Of a stretch of 64,000 nucleotides of DNA, positions 17,245 through 26,311 are shown one piece after another; within the stretch, counting starts at the first letter, position 1, and the number at the start of each line of letters is the position of its first letter. The translations under genes and the position numbers were made by a program. The notes under the pieces were generated by a model. It made no database searches, was not told where the DNA came from, and saw only the letters and a program-made list of their open reading frames with translations. Source of the DNA: Bacillota bacterium (lineage in GTDB: Bacteria; Bacillota; Clostridia; Acetivibrionales; DTU013); assembly GCA_023411715.1 (NCBI GenBank), contig JAEYOM010000076.1, positions 14,733 through 78,732 of the forward strand, given 5' to 3'.

Positions 17245-17274
17245 ATTATAATCGAACAGGTGTTCCCTTGTCAA
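17245..17274 (-). promoter_or_regulatory. yneA promoter
   Basis: Minus-strand TTGACA (17269-17274), 18 bases, TATAAT (17245-17250). LexA box 2 lies in the spacer and box 1 just after the start, so repression should be tight. Confidence 0.88.
17254..17265. promoter_or_regulatory. LexA box 2
   Basis: GAACAGGTGTTC, a perfect GAAC-N4-GTTC site placed between the -35 and -10 of the yneA promoter. Confidence 0.92.
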
Positions 17275-17284
17275 CATATTTTTC

Positions 17285-17296
17285 GAACATTTGTTT
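17285..17296. promoter_or_regulatory. LexA box 3
   Basis: GAACATTTGTTT, one mismatch to GAAC-N4-GTTC, with flanking C and G. It overlaps the -35 of the lexA promoter by two bases, giving weaker autorepression. Confidence 0.82.
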
Positions 17297-17323
17297 GACT
17301 TTTATTATTTTATTTAATATAAT
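17295..17323 (+). promoter_or_regulatory. lexA promoter
   Basis: TTGACT (17295-17300), 17 bases, TATAAT (17318-17323), about 50 bases before the lexA start. Confidence 0.88.
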
Positions 17324-17373
17324 GAATTTAGTAAAAATTATGAGAAGTTCCAGTTTTCAAAGGGGTGTAACGA

Positions 17374-18024
17374 ATGAACAAGAAGCTAAATGATAAACAG
17401 CAGCAGATTCTTGATTTTGTGAACAGCCAGGTCGAAGAAAAAGGTTATCCGCCGTCTGTACGTGAAATATGCAGTGCTGTAGGTTTTAAATCAACCTCTA
17501 CCGTTCATGGTTACCTCGAGAAATTAGAAAAGAGCGGGCTCATCCTGAAGGATCCCACAAAGCCCAGAGCCCTCAGAGTTATAGGCAGCAATAAGAAATC
17601 CTACATCAGACAGCACGATGAACCCAAGGATTATTATTCAAGGAAAGAACTCGTAGATATACCTATCGTCGGCAAGGTCACCGCCGGTCAGCCTATATTG
17701 GCAGTTGAGAATATAGAAGATACTTTCCCGCTACCTGTTGATTTCGTTCAGAATTCGACCGCTTTCATGCTAAAGGTCCAGGGTGACAGTATGGTGGAGG
17801 CAGGAATACTCGATAAGGATATGGTGCTTGTAAGACAGCAGGCAACAGCCGACAACGGTGATATCGTAGTCGCCATGATCAACGATGAAGCAACAGTCAA
17901 AACTTTTTACAAAGAAAAGGGTTATGTAAGGCTTCAGCCCCAGAACCAGTACATGGATCCCATAATCGTAAGGGAAAATCTCACTATTCTCGGTAAAGTC
18001 ATAGGCGTTTTCAGAAAGATGTAA
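17374..18024 (+). CDS. lexA: LexA SOS repressor
   Basis: A 216-residue repressor with an N-terminal winged helix ([28 protein letters not shown]) and a C-terminal S24 autoprotease domain. The cleavage site is A104-G105, the nucleophile S139 in QGDSM and the general base K176. RecA filaments trigger self-cleavage and release of SOS genes. AGGGGTG precedes the ATG. It is divergent from yneA and convergent with hfq. Confidence 0.98.
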   Translation: MNKKLNDKQQQILDFVNSQVEEKGYPPSVREICSAVGFKSTSTVHGYLEKLEKSGLILKDPTKPRALRVIGSNKKSYIRQHDEPKDYYSRKELVDIPIVGKVTAGQPILAVENIEDTFPLPVDFVQNSTAFMLKVQGDSMVEAGILDKDMVLVRQQATADNGDIVVAMINDEATVKTFYKEKGYVRLQPQNQYMDPIIVRENLTILGKVIGVFRKM

Positions 18025-18053
18025 ATAAACCGTCAATATTTTTTCCAATTCAA

Positions 18054-18095
18054 AAAACTCAGGATGCTTTTGCTTCCTAAGTTTTCTTTTGTTTA
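18054..18095 (+). terminator. lexA terminator
   Basis: Stem AAAACTCAGGA (18054-18064) with TCCTAAGTTTT (18075-18085), one C-A mismatch, followed by CTTTTGTTT. It lies between the convergent lexA and hfq genes and may act in both directions. Confidence 0.7.
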
Positions 18096-18116
18096 CTCCA
18101 GTTATTATTCAGTCAT

Positions 18117-18359
18117 CTATTCCTTTGGGCTGTCGTTGAAAATAAAATTAACTACCTTCATAGGGCTTATGGTCGAGATCGCGTGCTTATATACCAGCTG
18201 CTGCTTACCATCCGTATCCAGTACAACAGTAAAATTATCAAATCCCTTTACCATCCCTTTAAGCTGAAAACCATTGGTAAGGTAAATAGTGACCGCAATA
18301 TGTTCCTTCCTCACCTGGTTCAAAAATACATCCTGTAAATTGATATTAGCCTTGTTCAC
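18117..18359 (-). CDS. hfq: RNA chaperone Hfq
   Basis: An 80-residue Sm-like protein. [28 protein letters not shown] is the Sm1 region and [10 protein letters not shown] the Sm2 region with its conserved YKHA. It forms hexamers that pair small RNAs with mRNAs. The GTG start has AAAGGAGG 8 bases upstream. It follows miaA, the classic miaA-hfq arrangement, with a degenerate copy of the intercistronic element in between. Confidence 0.97.
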   Translation of the reverse strand: MNKANINLQDVFLNQVRKEHIAVTIYLTNGFQLKGMVKGFDNFTVVLDTDGKQQLVYKHAISTISPMKVVNFIFNDSPKE

Positions 18360-18375
18360 TTTATAATCCTCCTTT

Positions 18376-18420
18376 GAGTGTTGTAAATAAAATCCGTGCC
18401 TAAATGGCGCTAAACATCTT
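18376..18420 (-). repeat. Intercistronic palindromic element, degenerate copy (before hfq)
   Basis: It keeps the shared block GGCGCTAAACATCTTACCT at its upper side (copies before thiI and pyrK read GGCGATAAACATCCTACCT and GGCGCTAAACGTCCTCCCT) and the adjoining AAAGGAGG. The lower arm has decayed to AGTGTTG and the inner stem is only GCC/GGC. Confidence 0.6.
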
Positions 18421-18469
18421 ACCTAAAAATTTTTTTCCTGATTCAATGAAATTAAGAATCAGTTTAATT

Positions 18470-19414
18470 TTACAAGATTATTCCATATGTTGCAATACAC
18501 TCCCGAATAATTTTTTCGGACAACTCTCCAAAATCGCTGTTCTCATCCACTCTAAGCCAGTTGATCCCTTCGATCCTGCGGAACCATGTCATCTGCCGTT
18601 TGGCATAATGTCTTGTATCGCGCTTGAGAATATATACCGTTTCTTCAAAGGTACGACTTCCTTTAAGGTAATCCAGAACTTCCTTATAGCCTATTCCCTG
18701 CATTGCCGTTCCGCCCCTGTCATACCCCATATCCACGAGCCTTTTGACTTCGTCTGCCAATCCGTCCTCAAGCATTTTGTCAATCCGCTTTTCAATCCTC
18801 GCGTACAGCTTTTCCCTGTCCCAATCGAGACCGAATACTATGTACCGGTAAGGCGACGGTTCCTGCCTGGATTCCTTTATATGCTCCGAAATAGTTTTCT
18901 TCGTATGCTCGTATACTTCAATCGCCCTTATTATCCTTTTCGTATCGTTTTCATGTATCCGTGAAGCCGCTTCGGGATCAATACTTAAAAGCTTTTCATA
19001 TATAAACCTGTTACCTTTGTCTTGAGCCTCTTTCCTGAGTGATTCCCTCAAATCCTCATCGCATATCGTTTCAGAAAAATTGATGTTATAAATGAGGGAA
19101 TTGATGTAAAGCCCTGTTCCTCCGGCGACTATGGGCCGCTTTCCTTCGCTTATTATCCTTGAAATATAACCGAGTGCGCATTCACGATATCTTGCAACGC
19201 TGAAATTCTCGTCAGGATCGACTTCGTCCAGCATATAGTGCCTGATGCCCGACATTTCTACTGCATCCGGTTTTGCAGTACCGATATCCATGTATCTGTA
19301 TATCTGCATCGAGTCTGCGGAAACTATGCTTCCGCTGATCCTTCCGGCAAGCTCGATCGATAACTTCGTTTTACCGGAAGCTGTCGGGCCTACAATGACT
19401 ATTACAGGCTCCAT
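18470..19414 (-). CDS. miaA: tRNA dimethylallyltransferase MiaA
   Basis: A 314-residue enzyme that prenylates A37 of tRNAs reading UNN codons. The P-loop is GPTASGKT near residue 9. SADSMQIYRYMDIGTAKP, VAGGTGLYINSL and DTRHYAKRQMTWFRR are signature blocks. MiaB, encoded upstream in the same direction, methylthiolates its product. I use the ATG at 19414, which gives the usual length. The GGGGGG stretch is rather far upstream, so a rarer start slightly closer to it is possible. Confidence 0.95.
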   Translation of the reverse strand: MEPVIVIVGPTASGKTKLSIELAGRISGSIVSADSMQIYRYMDIGTAKPDAVEMSGIRHYMLDEVDPDENFSVARYRECALGYISRIISEGKRPIVAGGTGLYINSLIYNINFSETICDEDLRESLRKEAQDKGNRFIYEKLLSIDPEAASRIHENDTKRIIRAIEVYEHTKKTISEHIKESRQEPSPYRYIVFGLDWDREKLYARIEKRIDKMLEDGLADEVKRLVDMGYDRGGTAMQGIGYKEVLDYLKGSRTFEETVYILKRDTRHYAKRQMTWFRRIEGINWLRVDENSDFGELSEKIIRECIATYGIIL

Positions 19415-19468
19415 TAAATCAATTTTTACCCCCCTTCTATTTACCAATTGTACCCAGTGGTAATATAT

Positions 19469-21688
19469 TTATACTATCCTTTTGAACAATTTTTCCAGTT
19501 CATAACGTCTCAAACGCAGAATCGCCGGACGCCCATGCGGACATGTAAAGGGATTCTCAAGACTTGCAAGATCTGAAAGCAATACGTCTATTTCCCTTGC
19601 GTCAAGTTTCTTATTCGCTTTGACTGCCGATCTGCAGGCCATCCTGTATAACGCTTCGTCAGCTATGATACTTTTATCCTGACCGTTCCCGTTTATCACA
19701 AAATCAAGTATTTCCATAAAAAGTCCGCCGACATCGACACTCTGGTCCATAAACGGAACGGAGCGCAGTATTATCGAATTGCTGCCGAAGCTTTCGTACG
19801 TAAAGCCGAGCCTTGTGAAGAAAGGCGTTTCGGAAAGTGCAAACTGGTACTCGGCAGCGGACAGTTCGATGTTTATTACTGACAGAAGCATCTGTGAAAA
19901 CTGCTCGTTTTTTGACCAGGCTTTCTTCAATTCCTCATATCGTATACGTTCGTGCGCGGCATGCTGATCGAGCAGGAACAGCTCGTCTGTTCCCTCTAGC
20001 ATTATGTATGTAGAGAATATCTGTCCGATTACCCTGACATTGCTGAAAATATCAAGAATCGAACGGTCGGTCTTTCGGACCGGCTCTTCAGGATTTTCAG
20101 GAGCTTCCGGCGCTTTGGCAGCTTCGATAGCTTCCGGTTTGTAATCGACCGGTCCGGTTTCGTTAATAAGCGGTGCTTTCATGTCTTTTACAGCGTAAAT
20201 CTCCAGCGTCTCGCCTTTTGCTGTAGCAAGCCCGACAAGTGCCTGAACACCTGAATCGAATTTCTCATCCTTCAGATCTCCTGTATCCCAGCCCGCTGCT
20301 GGATCCCGGCTTTCGTTTTCATTACTCCCGTTTGTGTCTGTGCTTTCTACCGACTGAATAAGTGAACTCCTGTTTGTATCCCGGCCTTCGCTATCCGGGC
20401 TGCCCGAAACAGCTTCCGTTCTCTTCCGGTCCAATTCCCTGCGGACCCATTCGAAATCCTGCTGCGAATATGCGGCCCTGCTCTTCAGTTCTTCGTTCAG
20501 ATGGTATGCAGACTTGCCGGCGCTCCCCGGCATAGCCGTTGTTTCCGGCCTTGCCGGCAGCATCGTTTTTTCCGGCCATGTGGGCTGCGAAACTGTTTCC
20601 GACCGTGTGGGCTGCGCTGTTGTTTCCGGCCATGCGGACTTCGCAACTGTTTCCGTTCCTGTATTCCTGGTGTAGGAGGACGGCAGCGTCCTTATGGAGG
20701 ATTGCGAAAGCAGCGCGCCGTTCACAGCATGATAGACAGCCCTGTAAATGTCCTGTTCATTGGAGAATTTGACTTCCATTTTCGACGGGTGTACATTTAC
20801 GTCTACCGACGCCGGATTTATATGTATGTCCAGCACTGCGAAGGCATATTTGTTTTTCATTAGGTATGTTGCATAAGCCGCATCCAGTGCCGCTGTTATG
20901 GTCTTGCTCCGTATGGTCCTGCCGTTTATGTAGAATAACTGCTGACCGCGGTTCGAACGCGCCAGCTCCGACCCGCCGACATATCCGGCTATTTTGACAT
21001 GTTCGTCCTTATGATCGACCTTGAGCAGATGCTTCGAAGTCTCCGAACCGTATATGCTGAAGATCACACTTTTCAGATCGCCGTTGCCTGGGGTATGGAG
21101 CACCGCCGTACCGTTGCTTGTAAGCTTGAATGATATATCCGGGTAGCCGAGCGCTATCCTGCTCATGATATCCGCAACATAAGCCGCCTCAGTCGAATCC
21201 TTCTTAAGGAACTTATATCTTGCGGGTGTATTGAAAAAAAGTTCCTTCACCGTTATGGTCGTACCGACCGGACACCCGGCAGGTTTCAATCCTGTCACAC
21301 CGCCGCCCCTGACCTCTATCGAGACCCCCTGGACAGCGTCCCTGACCCTTGTCGTAAGCTGAACGTCGGAAACTGCCGCAATGCTGGCCAGCGCCTCGCC
21401 TCGGAAGCCCATGCTCTTTATGGATTCAAGGTCGTCCGCCCTTCTGATTTTGCTCGTGGCATGACTTTCGAAAGCGATTTCGACGTCATCCTCCTCCAGG
21501 CCGCTGCCGTTGTCCGTGACGCGTATGAATGAGATACCGCCGTTGCGGATCTCTACGCTTATATTGGACGCTCCTGCATCTATCGAATTCTCGACCAGTT
21601 CCTTTATAACGGAAGCCGGCTTTTCTATGACTTCACCGGCTGCGATCTTATTGGCCGTATTCTCATCGAGAATAATTATATTTCCCAT
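19469..21688 (-). CDS. mutL: DNA mismatch repair protein MutL (endonuclease type)
   Basis: A 739-residue GHKL ATPase that links MutS recognition to strand removal. Motifs near the N-terminus are ELVENSIDAGA, VTDNGSGL and SMGFRGEALASI. The C-terminal domain holds the endonuclease motif DQHAAHERIRYEE and CPHGRPAIL, so it is a nicking MutL, expected where MutH is absent. The linker is long and contains four 9-residue repeats (see 20531-20638). The start at 21688 has AGGAAGG upstream and follows the mutS stop by 2 bases. Confidence 0.96.
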   Translation of the reverse strand: MGNIIILDENTANKIAAGEVIEKPASVIKELVENSIDAGASNISVEIRNGGISFIRVTDNGSGLEEDDVEIAFESHATSKIRRADDLESIKSMGFRGEALASIAAVSDVQLTTRVRDAVQGVSIEVRGGGVTGLKPAGCPVGTTITVKELFFNTPARYKFLKKDSTEAAYVADIMSRIALGYPDISFKLTSNGTAVLHTPGNGDLKSVIFSIYGSETSKHLLKVDHKDEHVKIAGYVGGSELARSNRGQQLFYINGRTIRSKTITAALDAAYATYLMKNKYAFAVLDIHINPASVDVNVHPSKMEVKFSNEQDIYRAVYHAVNGALLSQSSIRTLPSSYTRNTGTETVAKSAWPETTAQPTRSETVSQPTWPEKTMLPARPETTAMPGSAGKSAYHLNEELKSRAAYSQQDFEWVRRELDRKRTEAVSGSPDSEGRDTNRSSLIQSVESTDTNGSNENESRDPAAGWDTGDLKDEKFDSGVQALVGLATAKGETLEIYAVKDMKAPLINETGPVDYKPEAIEAAKAPEAPENPEEPVRKTDRSILDIFSNVRVIGQIFSTYIMLEGTDELFLLDQHAAHERIRYEELKKAWSKNEQFSQMLLSVINIELSAAEYQFALSETPFFTRLGFTYESFGSNSIILRSVPFMDQSVDVGGLFMEILDFVINGNGQDKSIIADEALYRMACRSAVKANKKLDAREIDVLLSDLASLENPFTCPHGRPAILRLRRYELEKLFKRIV
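20531..20638 (-). repeat. Four 27-bp tandem repeats in the MutL linker
   Basis: The encoded units are SAWPETTAQ, PTRSETVSQ, PTWPEKTML and PARPETTAM. They keep the reading frame and lengthen the flexible linker between the ATPase and endonuclease domains. Confidence 0.8.
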
Positions 21689-21690
21689 TC

Positions 21691-24306
21691 TCAACCCTTC
21701 CTCGCTTTGAGCTGCAGGCGATACAAAACGTTCATGGCGTCAAGCGGCGTCATTTCGGATACATCTATGGACTTCAGCTCCTCCAGTACTTCCTTGCCGG
21801 CTTTTTCCTCATTATCATTCGGTATGAACAGCTCCACCTGTCCATCAAGAGGGATGATCCTCCGCCTTGCCCTTTGCTTGCTGATGTCCGCGGCTTCCAG
21901 CTCCTTCAGCAGTTCCTTGGCCCTATCGGTCACGACCTGCGGAACTCCGGCAAGCTTGGCGACCTGTATACCGTAGCTGCCATCGGCGCCTCCGCGTATT
22001 ATTTTCCTGAGGAAAATGATATCATCGCCCTTTTCCTTTACAGCAATGCAATAATTCTTGATGCCTGTTATCTTGCCTTCGAGTTCGGTCAATTCATGAT
22101 AATGCGTTGCAAACAGCGTCCTGCTGCCGACCTTCTCCCGATCGGATATATATTCTATGACCGACCATGCAATACTGAGGCCGTCATACGTACTTGTCCC
22201 TCTGCCGATCTCATCGAGCACGAGAAGGCTTCTTTGCGTGGCATTCTCCAGGATGCCTGCGACCTCCGACATTTCCACCATGAATGTGCTCTGGCCCGCT
22301 GCCAGATCGTCGGAAGCGCCTACTCTAGTGAATATCCTGTCCGTTACGCCTATGACCGCCGAGACCGCCGGTACGAAGCTGCCAAGCTGCGCCATCAGCA
22401 CTATCAGCGCAACCTGCCTCATATACGTGGATTTACCGGCCATATTGGGTCCGGTTATAATGGATATCCTGTTTCCGTCCATGTCTAGCAGCGTATCGTT
22501 CGGCACGAACTCCCCTTGTTCCAGCATCTTTTCAACAACAGGGTGACGTCCCCCCGTGATATGGATCAAACCTTCGCCGTTTACAACAGGCCTGCAGTAA
22601 TTTTCCCTGTCTGCAACCTCTGCCAGTGAACAAAGCACATCGAGTTCTGCAATACCGGCTGCGGCGGATTTTATCCTGCCGACCTGCGAAGCGATCTTTT
22701 CCCTTATTTCCGTAAACAAGACATATTCAAGCTCGACGACCTTGCCTTCGGCTCCAAGTATTGTTTCCTCCATCTCTTTGAGTTCCTGCGTCACGAACCT
22801 CTCGCAGTTGGCCAGAGTCTGCTTTCTTATATACTCCTGCGGCACCAGATTGTAATATGATTTTGTAACTTCAAGGTAGTATCCGAATACCTTCGTGTAA
22901 CCGATTTTTAGGTTCCTGATCCCGGTCTTTTCCCTTTCTGCGGCTTCCAGCGAAGCTATCCACTGCTTGCCGTCCGTAGTGGCACGCCTGAGCTTGTCCA
23001 CTTCCTCATCATAACCCGGTTTTATTATGCCGCCGTCCCTTACAGAAATAGGAGGTTCATCAACTACCGAACGTTCTATGAGTCCGGCTATGTCGTCCAG
23101 AGCGTCTATATTATTGTCGTTCATCAGCGCAAGAGCCGATGAACAGGAGTTTAGTATCTCTTTTATGTAAGGTATCTGCTGCAGTGAATTTTTGAGTGAT
23201 ATCAGATCCCTGCAGTTTGCACTCCCCAGGACTACCTTGCCTATCAGCCTCTCAATATCGTGGACCCTCTTGAAGAGTTCGCGAAGCTCCATGCGGACCA
23301 TGAACCTGTCCTTGAATTCATCGACGGCCTCAAGCCGCTCATCAATGTCGCCCGTTTTCACAAGCGGCTGTTCTATCCACCTGCGCAGCGCCCTGGCGCC
23401 CATCGAGGTCATCGTCCTGTCAAGCACCCACAAAAGCGTGCCCTTCCTGTTCTTTTCCCTCATGGTTTCAGTCAGCTCGAGATTCCGTCTTGTAGCTATA
23501 TCCAGCACCATGAATTCTTCTATTTTATAGGGCGTTATCTTCTGAATATGCTCGAGACCGGCCTTCTCGGTCTGCTCCAGGTAAGCCATAAGAGCTCCGC
23601 AGGCATTCAGGCAGAGTTCCTGTGAATCCTGCGGCAGGGCGTCGTCTCCAAGCCTGCGGTACAGTATTTCCGACGAATTGCTTTCGTCAAAGTACTGGTC
23701 TTCAAGAGGTGAAATATATGCGCTGAAACGCTTGCGAAGCTGCCCGGCAAGCGCCTCCGAATCACAGAAGGCTTTGTTCGCTATAATTTCGGCGGGCCCG
23801 TATTTGGCTATCTCATCGAGAAGCTTATTAAAAGTATTTCCCCAGGTTATCCTGGTAGTCGAAAATTCGCCCGTTGACACATCGACCACCGCAAACCCGT
23901 ACATATAACCTTTTGAATATATGGAAACGAGGTAATTGTTTTTCTTTTCATCGAGCATTGCGGAATCGATAACCGTACCCGGCGTTACGACACGTATTAC
24001 TTCCCTCTTTACGATACCCTTTGCAAGCGCCGGATCTTCCATCTGTTCGCAGATGGCGACCTTGTAGCCCTTTGATATCAGCCTTGAAACATACCCGTCC
24101 ACGGCATGGAAAGGTACTCCGCACATGGGTGCGCGTTCCTCAAGGCCGCAATCCCTTCCTGTCAGTGCAATATCAAGCTCTCTCGATGCAACCTCGGCAT
24201 CTTCGAAAAACATCTCAAAAAAGTCACCGAGTCTGAACATAAGAATACAATCCTTATACTGCTCCTTCATATCCAGATATTGCTGCATCATAGGTGTAAC
24301 GGGCAT
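21691..24306 (-). CDS. mutS: DNA mismatch recognition protein MutS
   Basis: An 871-residue mismatch sensor. The N-terminal mismatch-binding motif is FRLGDFFEMFFEDAE, with Phe-x-Glu. The ATPase domain has TGPNMAGKSTYMRQ, LVLDEIGRGTSTYDG and LFATHYHELTELE. GAGG precedes the ATG by 8 bases. mutL follows after 2 bases. ylbF precedes it, giving miaB-ylbF-mutS-mutL as in the B. subtilis ymcB-ymcA-mutSL region. Confidence 0.97.
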   Translation of the reverse strand: MPVTPMMQQYLDMKEQYKDCILMFRLGDFFEMFFEDAEVASRELDIALTGRDCGLEERAPMCGVPFHAVDGYVSRLISKGYKVAICEQMEDPALAKGIVKREVIRVVTPGTVIDSAMLDEKKNNYLVSIYSKGYMYGFAVVDVSTGEFSTTRITWGNTFNKLLDEIAKYGPAEIIANKAFCDSEALAGQLRKRFSAYISPLEDQYFDESNSSEILYRRLGDDALPQDSQELCLNACGALMAYLEQTEKAGLEHIQKITPYKIEEFMVLDIATRRNLELTETMREKNRKGTLLWVLDRTMTSMGARALRRWIEQPLVKTGDIDERLEAVDEFKDRFMVRMELRELFKRVHDIERLIGKVVLGSANCRDLISLKNSLQQIPYIKEILNSCSSALALMNDNNIDALDDIAGLIERSVVDEPPISVRDGGIIKPGYDEEVDKLRRATTDGKQWIASLEAAEREKTGIRNLKIGYTKVFGYYLEVTKSYYNLVPQEYIRKQTLANCERFVTQELKEMEETILGAEGKVVELEYVLFTEIREKIASQVGRIKSAAAGIAELDVLCSLAEVADRENYCRPVVNGEGLIHITGGRHPVVEKMLEQGEFVPNDTLLDMDGNRISIITGPNMAGKSTYMRQVALIVLMAQLGSFVPAVSAVIGVTDRIFTRVGASDDLAAGQSTFMVEMSEVAGILENATQRSLLVLDEIGRGTSTYDGLSIAWSVIEYISDREKVGSRTLFATHYHELTELEGKITGIKNYCIAVKEKGDDIIFLRKIIRGGADGSYGIQVAKLAGVPQVVTDRAKELLKELEAADISKQRARRRIIPLDGQVELFIPNDNEEKAGKEVLEELKSIDVSEMTPLDAMNVLYRLQLKARKG

Positions 24307-24354
24307 TTTTGCGACCTCACTTAAATTGATGGCTTATCTCTGTTCCGGCTTTAC

Positions 24355-24747
24355 CTATTCATGGGCCCCGCCGCAGCCTCCGCCGCAGGAGGCACATTTC
24401 GAAGGCGAGCATGCCTCGCCTGTTATCGCGAATGTAATAACGTCGTTTACGTTCTTCATAAGTGCGTCAAAATCGTTCTTGGCGCTGATATATTCGGAAG
24501 TCGGCTTGTAATCGTCTATCTCGTTTTGTTTAGTCATTAGCAGATCCTTTATGTCGCTGAGCTTGACTTCATTTTCGTTTTCTCTCGTGGCTTTGATTAA
24601 TTCTATCTGCAGAAGCCTGTAATCCTCCATCAGGCCCATTCCTCGTTCATCGTTCTCCAAAGCGGCCTGTGCGCTGTTCAATCTCTTAAGCTGTTCGGAC
24701 TCCGCCAGAAGTTCTCCCAACTCTCTTGCTTTCTCTAAAACGCTCAT
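24355..24747 (-). CDS. YlbF/YmcA-family protein with C-terminal cysteine cluster
   Basis: A 130-residue helical protein of the YlbF/YmcA (Ric) family. The N-terminus (VLEKARELGELLAESEQLKRL) is typical. The tail CSPSKCASCGGGCGG provides four cysteines that could hold a [4Fe-4S] cluster. In B. subtilis the YaaT-YlbF-YmcA complex binds Fe-S clusters and guides RNase Y. Position between miaB and mutS corresponds to ymcA. rny is also in this window. GGAGG precedes the ATG. Confidence 0.83.
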   Translation of the reverse strand: MSVLEKARELGELLAESEQLKRLNSAQAALENDERGMGLMEDYRLLQIELIKATRENENEVKLSDIKDLLMTKQNEIDDYKPTSEYISAKNDFDALMKNVNDVITFAITGEACSPSKCASCGGGCGGAHE

Positions 24748-24852
24748 TTATTTAAACCTCCAATATTTTCCTTTATCTATGTCTTACACTATCGATCATG
24801 TCATCTTTTACCGGCATTCAGGCTTCAGGTATTCAGACACTCAGGTATTAAA

Positions 24853-26265
24853 TCATCTACCCAGGCTGCCTTCCATAGACCAGGTCCCGACCTTGTCTAT
24901 CCTCACGTTTGCCAATCTTCCGATAAGGTCAGTCCCGCCTTTGAAATTGACTATTTTGTTGGTCCTGGTTCTTCCGGTGAGCATATTTATATTGTTCTTG
25001 CTCGTACCTTCAACAAGTATTTCTTCGACCCTGCCGGCCATACGGTCGTTGATCTCTCTCCCTATGCTGTTTTGCAGCTCAAGCAGCGCGTCGAACCTCC
25101 TTTTCATTACTTCTTCGCCGACCTGCTCCTCCTTCTTCGCCGCCGGAGTTCCGGTCCGCCTCGAATACAGGAAAGTGTAGACATAGTCGAACCTTACCCT
25201 TTCGATCAGGTCGAGAGTCTGTTCAAAGTCGGCATCGGTCTCGCCCGGGTAACCCACTATAATATCTGTAGTCAGCGAAATATCCGGTATCTGCGCCCTG
25301 ATCCTGTCGACCAACCCGAAGTAATGATCACGCGTATATCTGCGGTTCATTTCCTTCAGGATGGCGTCACTCCCAGCCTGCACCGGAAGATGCAGGTGTT
25401 CGCAAACCTTTTTGCAGTCCTTCATCGCAAGGATAAGCTCATCCGAAAGATCCTTCGGATGGGACGTCATGAACCGGATCCTTTCGACTCCTTCAACGCT
25501 CTCCAGGCTCCGCAGCAGACCTGCAAAGCTGCTGCCGTCCTTCAGGTCCTTCCCGTAGGAATTGACATTCTGTCCAAGCAGCGTTATCTCCTTGTAACCC
25601 TGATGCCCCAGCATTCTCGCTTCATCAAGTATATCCGGCTCTCTCCTGCTCCTCTCCCTTCCCCTTACATAAGGAACTATGCAGTAGGAACAGAAGTTAT
25701 TGCAGCCGTACATTATTGTGAGCCAGGCCTTCACACCGTTCTCACGGCGTATCGGTACGCCTTCTGCTATATAACCCTCCGAGCTGCTGACATCGGTGAC
25801 GGCTTTATCGGAATTCAGCGCTTTATTCAGTAATTCCGGGAATCTGTGCAGATTGTGTGTCCCGAATATCAGATCCACATGTCTGTATTTTTTAAGGATA
25901 TGGTCAACAACGGCCTCCTGTTGCATCATACAGCCGCACAGGGCAATGATCATACCAGGTTTGCGCTCCTTCAGCTTTTTAAGCGAACCCAGGTGGCCGT
26001 ACACCTTCAATTCGGCATTTTCCCTGACGCAGCAGGTGTTGAAAAGTATCAGGTCGGAATCCTCAAGCTTGTCGGTTTTCCTGTAGCCCATTGCTTCAAG
26101 CATCCCTGCGAGCTTTTCGGAATCATTCTCATTCATCTGGCAGCCGTACGTATTGATCGAATATTTTTTTAAGCCCTCAGGATTCGTTTCCCGCACGGAA
26201 TGCATAAACGCCTCCTGTCGGGTCATCTCATCTTCGGAAATAAATGTTTTTTCCCTTGTATCCAA
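24853..26265 (-). CDS. miaB: MiaB tRNA methylthiotransferase
   Basis: About 470 residues; a radical-SAM enzyme adding methylthio groups to i6A37 of tRNA. The N-terminal UPF0004 cluster uses cysteines in NTYGCQMNENDSE, FNTCCVRENA and ALCGCMMQQE. The SAM cluster is CNNFCSYC. A C-terminal TRAM domain follows. The start is uncertain: GGAGG (in the CCGGAGGATAAG stretch) favours the TTG at 26265 or CTG at 26271. The frame extends to a TTG at 26295 that lacks a ribosome site. Confidence 0.94.
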   Translation of the reverse strand: MDTREKTFISEDEMTRQEAFMHSVRETNPEGLKKYSINTYGCQMNENDSEKLAGMLEAMGYRKTDKLEDSDLILFNTCCVRENAELKVYGHLGSLKKLKERKPGMIIALCGCMMQQEAVVDHILKKYRHVDLIFGTHNLHRFPELLNKALNSDKAVTDVSSSEGYIAEGVPIRRENGVKAWLTIMYGCNNFCSYCIVPYVRGRERSRREPDILDEARMLGHQGYKEITLLGQNVNSYGKDLKDGSSFAGLLRSLESVEGVERIRFMTSHPKDLSDELILAMKDCKKVCEHLHLPVQAGSDAILKEMNRRYTRDHYFGLVDRIRAQIPDISLTTDIIVGYPGETDADFEQTLDLIERVRFDYVYTFLYSRRTGTPAAKKEEQVGEEVMKRRFDALLELQNSIGREINDRMAGRVEEILVEGTSKNNINMLTGRTRTNKIVNFKGGTDLIGRLANVRIDKVGTWSMEGSLGR

Positions 26266-26311
26266 TTTCAGCTTATCCTCCGGAAAAATCCCCAACTATG
26301 AGGATATTATA

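Noticed and set aside
20501..20863. Plus-strand Arg/Cys/Phe-rich open frame opposite mutL
   Set aside because: It is the antisense reading of the MutL linker repeats, with no ribosome site.
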